A stretch of DNA of 64,000 bases, from assembly GCF_013149295.1 (NCBI RefSeq), contig NZ_JABGCB010000001.1, positions 186,001-250,000 of the forward strand, read 5' to 3'. Position numbers and translations under genes: made by a program. This DNA comes from Novosphingobium sp. SG751A (GTDB lineage Bacteria; Pseudomonadota; Alphaproteobacteria; Sphingomonadales; Sphingomonadaceae). Positions 59,514 to 64,000 of the stretch are shown here, piece by piece (position 1 is the stretch's first letter; each line of letters opens with the position of its first letter). The notes under the pieces were generated by a model. It had not been told where the DNA came from, made no database searches, and saw only the letters and a list, made by a program, of their open reading frames with translations.

Positions 59514-59966
59514 ATGACCCTGCAATCCACGGCAAAACGCCCTGTGTTTTCCGCTTATTCCGCGCTTTGCATCGTCGGTGACGCCCTCTCGCGCATCAAA
59601 AAGGACGATGGCCTGACATGGGCCGATGTTGGCGCGGTCCTCGGCAAGAGCGAGGATCAGGCGGCAAAGTATGCGGCCGGTGAGGCCGACATGGGGCTGG
59701 TGTCCTTTGCGCGAGGAATGCGCGAATGGAATGGCCGCCTTTCCGGCGAACTGCTCCAGCTTTGCAAGGACAGCCGCCCAGGCGCAGCATCGGATCGGAT
59801 CGACGCAACGCGCGTCTTGCAGGCCGCTACCGCCCTGTCCGAGGCCCTGCAAACCGGCGACGAAATCACCATCGAGGCGATCCGCAAAAACCGTGCCGCG
59901 CTGGAGCGCGCCCGCGATGCCATCGACGCCCAACTCGGCAAGCTGCGCCCGGAGGCGGCTGCATGA
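59514..59966 (+). CDS. Phage regulatory protein, CII-like position
   Basis: The 150-residue protein contains a helix-turn-helix-like stretch (GLTWADVGAVLGKSEDQAAK, with YAAGEADMGLVSFARG) and a helical C-terminus. It starts the rightward replication operon of element 2. A lysogeny activator or replication regulator role fits the position. The gap before it (59308-59513) holds only very short frames. Confidence 0.68.
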   Translation: MTLQSTAKRPVFSAYSALCIVGDALSRIKKDDGLTWADVGAVLGKSEDQAAKYAAGEADMGLVSFARGMREWNGRLSGELLQLCKDSRPGAASDRIDATRVLQAATALSEALQTGDEITIEAIRKNRAALERARDAIDAQLGKLRPEAAA

Positions 59967-60178
59967 TCCCCGATGGCCTCACTCCGTCCGAGCCCACGCT
60001 GGAAAGCATCGAGGAGATTATCGCCTGCGCCGAGCGTCGGGTGAAGCGCGCGGGCCTGCGCCTTGAGCGGGCGCAGGAAGAACTTGGCGGCGCTGCTGCC
60101 GCGCTGGTGCGGGCGCGCGAGGACAAGGCGGCTTGGCTGCTGGCCAATCCTCAGGATCAGTTGGAAATGTTTGAGTGA
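59963..60178 (+). CDS. Small coiled-coil phage protein
   Basis: The 71-residue protein starts MIPDGLTPSEPTLESIEEII and is mainly one long helix (ERRVKRAGLRLERAQEELGG). It ends QLEMFE, which resembles a beta-clamp-binding peptide (QLxMF-like). It is coupled by ATGA overlaps on both sides. Confidence 0.62.
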   Translation: MIPDGLTPSEPTLESIEEIIACAERRVKRAGLRLERAQEELGGAAAALVRAREDKAAWLLANPQDQLEMFE

Positions 60179-60510
60179 TCTCTCTCCCCTTTCCACCCTC
60201 TAGCCTGTCGGGCCATGCCAAGGGGCATTGGCACGGAAAGGCTGCTGTCACAGCCAAGTGGCGCGCATGGGCCAAGGCAGCCGCTTTGGCGGCCAAGGTT
60301 CAGGCACCTGCCACTGGTGATATTCTGGTGCGCGTGAAGTTCACGCCCCCGGATCGCCGGGGCGACCGGGTGAACTTTCCCAACCGCATGAAGCCGATCT
60401 TCGATGGCCTCGCGGATGCGTTGAAGGTCAACGATAGCCGGTTTCTGCCCAGCTTCGAGTTTGCGGCCCCTGAGAAGCCGGGCCGGATCGAGATTGAGAT
60501 TTTGCCGTGA
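60175..60510 (+). CDS. RusA-like Holliday junction resolvase
   Basis: The 111-residue protein has the RusA outline: an N-terminal PFPPSSLSGHAKGHWHGKAA, basic helices, and the acidic catalytic segment VNFPNRMKPIFDGLADALKV followed by NDSRFLPSFEF. RusA resolves recombination or replication branches before packaging, which fits the RecE/RecT genes in the same element. It starts with GTG overlapping the previous stop. Confidence 0.8.
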   Translation: MISLPFPPSSLSGHAKGHWHGKAAVTAKWRAWAKAAALAAKVQAPATGDILVRVKFTPPDRRGDRVNFPNRMKPIFDGLADALKVNDSRFLPSFEFAAPEKPGRIEIEILP

Positions 60511-61169
60511 GCGATCTCCTTGCCCGCCTCATTGCTGCCGGTACGCCTGCCGATCTTGTTGCCGAAGTGGCGATGGAGATTGCGCGCGCCGATGTGGTGC
60601 GGCGGCAGGAGGCCGAAGAAGCGGCCCGCAAGGAGAAGAAGCGCGCCGACACCGCCCGCCGCCAACGCGAGTTCAAGGCCCGCAACCGGCAAGAGGTAAC
60701 GCAAAGTAACGCAGATAACGCGTTACCGGCGTTAGCTGGCGTTACCTCCCCCGCCCTTTCCCCCTCCCCCAATGAAATTAATTCTAACCCCCACCCCCAT
60801 ACCCACCCGGAAACAAACACCGCGCGCACACGAGGGACGCGCCTTCCGGTCGATTGGGTTCCCGAACCGCTGACGGGCGATGCGGCCAAAGCCATCGCCC
60901 AATGGCCACCCGGCGCGCTGGAGCGCGAACTGGCCCGGTTTCGGGATTGGGCAGCATCCACCAGCGGCCCCAACGCCGTGAAGAAAGATTGGCAAGCGGC
61001 ATGGCGCAACTGGCTCCGCAAAGCTCACGATGAAGGCAGGTATCTGAAACATGGCAACCACGAGCGAAACCAAAACCATCGGCCAGCAATTGCCCAGCCT
61101 CCCGGCGATGGGCTCACCGAAGCCCTGCGGCGCCGAGGGGTCTATGATTGCGTTGGCTATGACCGCTGA
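60507..61169 (+). CDS. Replication protein (initiator-like) containing the origin
   Basis: The 220-residue protein has a charged helical N-terminus (RRQEAEEAARKEKKRADTAR), a low-complexity middle (about 65-108) and a conserved C-terminal region of the phage replication type (RLPVDWVPEPLTGDAAKAIA, FRDWAASTSGPNAVKKDWQA, WRNWLRKAHDEG). The middle is encoded by an inverted iteron array, as in the lambda O gene. It starts with GTG overlapping the RusA stop. Confidence 0.75.
   Translation: MSDLLARLIAAGTPADLVAEVAMEIARADVVRRQEAEEAARKEKKRADTARRQREFKARNRQEVTQSNADNALPALAGVTSPALSPSPNEINSNPHPHTHPETNTARTRGTRLPVDWVPEPLTGDAAKAIAQWPPGALERELARFRDWAASTSGPNAVKKDWQAAWRNWLRKAHDEGRYLKHGNHERNQNHRPAIAQPPGDGLTEALRRRGVYDCVGYDR
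60696..60745. other. Putative replication origin of element 2 (iterons inside the replication gene)
   Basis: Direct copies of GTAACGC at 60696 and 60706 and ATAACGC at 60715 face inverted copies GCGTTAC at 60720, GCGTTAG at 60729 and GCGTTAC at 60739. Spacing within each arm is 9 to 10 bp and the centre is the palindrome TAACGCGTTA. An AT-rich stretch follows at 60771-60786. The layout recalls lambda ori inside gene O. Confidence 0.68.
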
Positions 61170-61686
61170 GCAGCGCCGCGACCTGCGCGCCATTGCTGCC
61201 GCCCCACTCCCGGTGCTGCGCACTTGCTCCGATGAGGGCTTTGACCGCTGCATGGCCGCGCTGAGCATCCTGCCGCGCCGCAAATCCGGATCGGACGAAG
61301 GCGCGGTGCTGCTTGAGGTCTATCGCCGCGCCCTTGGCGGCCTGCCCAGCGCGCAGCTTGTGTGGGTGGTCGATACGGCGCTGGTCCGCCTCAAGTGGTT
61401 TCCCACGATTGCCGAATTGCTGGAGATCGCGGGTGAATGGCGGCGGGATGATGAACACGCCCGCGCGCAGGCCCGCGCTGAGGCTGCGCTGCGCCATGAT
61501 CGGCAAGCCCGGTATGACGGGGCCATGACGGCACTTAGCCGCGGCGAAATGGATCAGGGGGCGATTGATGCTCTCCCGCTGCCCTGGGCGCAGGCTGCGG
61601 CGCGTCTGGGCTGGCTGGTGGAGAGCGCGGGCCGGTTCGCCCTGCCCCGCCCGGTGGCTGGGCGGATCAATGGGGAAGCGGCATGA
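61144..61686 (+). CDS. Hypothetical replication-associated phage protein
   Basis: The ~180-residue helical protein (MTAEQRRDLRAIAAAPLPVL, GGLPSAQLVWVVDTALVRLK) has a helical body that includes WFPTIAELLEIAGEWRRDDE, a pattern seen in phage replisome loader-like proteins. The frame is open from an ATG at 61051, but that would overlap the replication gene by 119 bp; the ATG at 61144 after GAGGGG is preferred. Confidence 0.65.
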   Translation: MIALAMTAEQRRDLRAIAAAPLPVLRTCSDEGFDRCMAALSILPRRKSGSDEGAVLLEVYRRALGGLPSAQLVWVVDTALVRLKWFPTIAELLEIAGEWRRDDEHARAQARAEAALRHDRQARYDGAMTALSRGEMDQGAIDALPLPWAQAAARLGWLVESAGRFALPRPVAGRINGEAA

Positions 61687-61922
61687 CCGAAGCGCAGGAT
61701 CTCTTTGCGCGTCTGGGCTTCGATCAGCGTGGCCGTTTGGCTCCCCAGCCTGCGCCCGCTCAGGTGTCCGCGCCTGCCGCCACCCTCTCGGAATACATCT
61801 GCGACCTGTTCGTGAAGCGGCTGAGCGATGCGCAGCTAACCGAGCGCAGGACCGCAGGCGCCTATCGCAACATTCGGCCCGAATATCTCAAGGGCTATCA
61901 CCAAGCAGCAAGGGGGAAGTGA
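61683..61922 (+). CDS. Small hypothetical phage protein
   Basis: The 79-residue protein MTEAQDLFARLGFDQRGRLA has an alanine/proline linker and a C-terminal helix (YICDLFVKRLSDAQLTERRT). Its start overlaps the previous stop and its stop shares a base with the next start. Confidence 0.6.
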   Translation: MTEAQDLFARLGFDQRGRLAPQPAPAQVSAPAATLSEYICDLFVKRLSDAQLTERRTAGAYRNIRPEYLKGYHQAARGK

Positions 61923-62305
61923 TGAATATCCAGAGCGCCGGGCAAATGGACCTGTTTCCGCATCGGGCCGAACTGAGCCCCGCCGAACAGGTGGTTTACC
62001 AGATGATCTACGAGGCGGCCGAGAACAGCCAGCCCTGCCCGGTCAACATCGATTTCGAAGTCGCTGCGGGTTTCAATTCCAGCAGCATGGGTTCCGTCAC
62101 GGTCGCGCGGCTTGAGGCCAAGGGCCTGATCAAGGTCGAGCGTTTTCAGAAATTCAGGGAGGTTGAAGTGATTGCAACGGGTAAGCGCACGGCGCGCGCA
62201 TCGAACATGCATGTGGTTCGCCCGCATGTGGCGCGTGGCTTTGGCGCCGGGTCGCGCGCACCGCGTCCGACCGACCGCAAGGGCTATAAGCGGGGGAGGC
62301 TCTGA
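61922..62305 (+). CDS. Winged-helix phage protein
   Basis: The 127-residue protein has an N-terminal winged helix (LSPAEQVVYQMIYEAAENSQ, SSSMGSVTVARLEAKGLIKV) and a basic C-terminal tail (RAPRPTDRKGYKRGRL). A late-gene regulator or DNA-packaging accessory are both possible. It ends 2 bp before the terminase small subunit. Confidence 0.7.
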   Translation: MNIQSAGQMDLFPHRAELSPAEQVVYQMIYEAAENSQPCPVNIDFEVAAGFNSSSMGSVTVARLEAKGLIKVERFQKFREVEVIATGKRTARASNMHVVRPHVARGFGAGSRAPRPTDRKGYKRGRL

Positions 62306-62307
62306 GC

Positions 62308-62847
62308 GTGGCTGAACTGAACGACAAGCAGCTTCGCTTTGTCGAGGAATATCTTGTGGACCTCAACGCCACGCAAGCGGCGATCCGCGCGGGCTACAGC
62401 GCGAAAACGGCTTATTCGCAGGGGGAGCGCCTGTTGAGGCATGTTGAGGTTGCCAGAGCCATTACAGAGCGGAAAACGGACAGGTCGGTCAAGACCGGCA
62501 TTGATGCGCAATGGGTACTGATGCGCCTTGCCGGTGATGCCGAGGCGGATCTGGCCGACCTGTATGATGATGCGGGCGGGCTCAAGCCTATCCACGAATG
62601 GCCGGTTGCGTTTCGCAAGGGGCTGGTCGCCGGTGTAGAGGTTGAGGAACTGTTTGAAGGGCAAGGCGAGAACCGCACGCAGATTGGCCGGGTTCGCAAG
62701 ATCCGCCTCGCTGACCGCCTCAAGGTGGTGGAACTGATTGGCAAGCATGTCGATGTGCAGGCGTTCAAGGAGCGGATCGACCATGGCCTGACCGATGACC
62801 TTGCCGCCGCGATCATGGCGGGCAATGCGCGGGTGGCGGGCGCCTGA
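62308..62847 (+). CDS. Terminase small subunit (Terminase_2 family)
   Basis: The 179-residue protein is a classic Terminase_2 small subunit: ELNDKQLRFVEEYLVDLNAT, QAAIRAGYSAKTAYSQGERL (the helix-turn-helix that reads the packaging site). The oligomerisation region follows. It starts with GTG, GGGGGAGG lies upstream, and its stop overlaps the large subunit start. Confidence 0.92.
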   Translation: MAELNDKQLRFVEEYLVDLNATQAAIRAGYSAKTAYSQGERLLRHVEVARAITERKTDRSVKTGIDAQWVLMRLAGDAEADLADLYDDAGGLKPIHEWPVAFRKGLVAGVEVEELFEGQGENRTQIGRVRKIRLADRLKVVELIGKHVDVQAFKERIDHGLTDDLAAAIMAGNARVAGA

Positions 62848-64000
62848 TGGCAGAGGTCAGCCCCAAGATGGAATTGGCGCGGCGGATTGGCGAGTTTCGC
62901 TATTCGCCGCGCAGCCATGCCCTGTTCGCCTATCCGTGGGAGAGCGAACGCTTGCCGTCCTCCGGGCCGCGCACATGGCAGAATGAAATGTTCCTGCAAA
63001 TCGAGGAGCATTTGAGCAGCCCGGCCACGCGGCACACGCCCTGCCGGATCGCGGTTGCATCAGGCCATGGTATCGGCAAGTCGGCCGGTATCTCGATGGT
63101 GAACAAGTGGGCGCTCGACACCTGTGTCGATACGCGCGTGGTGGTGACGGCCAACACCGAGGGCCAGCTTCTGACCAAGACCGGGCCGGAACTGACCAAG
63201 TGGTGCCAGTTGGCGCTGACCTCAGATTGGTTCAAGCCCAGCGCCACCAGCATCGCCTCGCTGATGCGCGGGCATGACAAGGCATGGCGCACGGACCTTG
63301 TGACCTGGAGCGAGAACAACACCGAGGCTTTCGCTGGCCTGCACAATCAGGGCAAGCGCATCGTCCTGATTTTCGACGAGGCATCGGGCATCGCGGCGAA
63401 GGTCTGGGAGGTGGCGCTGGGCGCGCTGACCGACGAGGACACCGAAATCCTGTGGCTGGCGTTCGGCAACCCGACCCAGAACACCGGGGCTTTCCGCGAG
63501 TGCTTTGGCAAGGCGCGCAATCTCTGGAAAACCAAGCAGATCGACAGCCGCACGGTGGAAGGCACGAACAAGGCCTATCTGGATGAACTGGTGCGGACCT
63601 ATGGTGAGGAAAGCGATATTGCTAAGGTGCGTGTGCGCGGGCTGTTCCCCTCGGCCTCCTCGATGCAGTTTATCGCGCTGGATGCGGTAGAGGCCGCCCA
63701 GAAGCGCCAGCCCTTTGATGCGCTTGGCTCTGAGCCGGTGATCTTCGGCGTGGACTGCGCGCGCATGGGCGATGACGAGAGCGTGTTGGCGATCCGCTGC
63801 GGGCGCGATGCCGTGTCGCGGCCGTGGAAGCGCTGGACCAAGATGGACAGCATGACGCTGGCCGGTGACATTGCGCTGGAGGCGGACAAATATCACCCCG
63901 ATATGATATTCGTCGATGCGGGCAACATCGGGGCGGCCATCGTGGATCGCCTGCGCCAGTTGCGCCCCGATGTGCCGGTGGTCGAGGTATGGTTTGGCGC
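62847..64000 (+). CDS. Terminase large subunit (partial, cut by window end)
   Basis: The first 384 codons are present. The ATPase domain has Walker A ASGHGIGKSAGI, a VVVTANTEGQLLTKTGPELT coupling segment and Walker B KRIVLIFDEASGI. The RNase H-like nuclease domain begins at PVIFGVDCARMGDDESVLAI, with the catalytic Asp. The DNA-entry segment differs from the prophage 1 terminase, so the two phages package by unrelated enzymes. Confidence 0.93.
   Translation, partial: MAEVSPKMELARRIGEFRYSPRSHALFAYPWESERLPSSGPRTWQNEMFLQIEEHLSSPATRHTPCRIAVASGHGIGKSAGISMVNKWALDTCVDTRVVVTANTEGQLLTKTGPELTKWCQLALTSDWFKPSATSIASLMRGHDKAWRTDLVTWSENNTEAFAGLHNQGKRIVLIFDEASGIAAKVWEVALGALTDEDTEILWLAFGNPTQNTGAFRECFGKARNLWKTKQIDSRTVEGTNKAYLDELVRTYGEESDIAKVRVRGLFPSASSMQFIALDAVEAAQKRQPFDALGSEPVIFGVDCARMGDDESVLAIRCGRDAVSRPWKRWTKMDSMTLAGDIALEADKYHPDMIFVDAGNIGAAIVDRLRQLRPDVPVVEVWFG

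Overview
The window is high-GC alphaproteobacterial DNA, most likely from a sphingomonad (Novosphingobium or Sphingomonas type). The evidence is the chromosomal gene set, a sphingomonad-style CCTCCGGCGGGCCAAGGG intergenic repeat, heavy use of ATGA/GTGA start-stop overlaps, and a GTTC-N7-GTTC alphaproteobacterial SOS box. It holds a short chromosomal segment (1-8773) followed by two different prophages in tandem, inserted in two neighbouring tRNA genes.

Chromosome (1-8773): a CHASE4-like/GGDEF/EAL cyclic-di-GMP enzyme cut by the window start, a second diguanylate cyclase, an acetyl-CoA hydrolase/CoA-transferase, an Lrp/AsnC regulator, a histidine-kinase-like protein overlapping a WalW-type polysaccharide deacetylase, and a CAU-anticodon tRNA (Ile2 or Met).

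Prophage 1 (8757-50357, about 41.6 kb, apparently complete) is a siphovirus with an HK97-type head. Its attL is the 3' end of the CAU tRNA and attR is an exact 19-bp copy. The left arm is one leftward operon of about 16 translationally coupled genes (integrase, P-loop protein, DNA methyltransferase, PD-(D/E)XK protein, a protein with a Rieske iron-sulphur motif, a ParB-like protein and many small unknowns). It is driven by a promoter whose spacer is filled by a GTGTGA-N4-TCACAC operator. A small XRE repressor sits between the left and right promoters. The right arm holds a Cro-like gene, regulators, a DnaG-like primase, an SF3 helicase and an inverted array of 12-bp iterons (probable origin). 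Then come HNH, terminases, portal, ClpP-like protease, capsid, connectors, tail tube, frameshifted tail chaperones, tape measure, tail tip, a repeat-bearing beta-helix fibre, and a lysis cassette with an Rz1 gene nested in Rz. A self-regulated cargo module (ribbon-helix-helix protein, Rha-family protein and others) interrupts the tail genes just before the tape measure.

Only 77 bp of chromosome separates prophage 1 from element 2 (about 50474 to beyond the window end). The left edge of element 2 is a tRNA-Pro(UGG) gene cut after its anticodon arm. It carries integrase, excisionase, RecT/RecE recombination genes, small unknowns, a KTSC-domain protein, a toxin-antitoxin-like pair, a repressor/Cro switch with CTACG-N5-CGTAG operators, a cargo gene, RusA, a replication gene with an internal iteron array (lambda-O-like) and terminase genes. 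The large terminase subunit is cut by the window end.

The most unusual points are: two prophages using the same switch design (operator inside the promoter spacer, leaderless cro) with unrelated operator sequences; a LexA-box-driven gene running antisense into the element 2 repressor; a Rieske motif in a phage early protein; the cargo module inside the tail operon; and the split tRNA-Pro.
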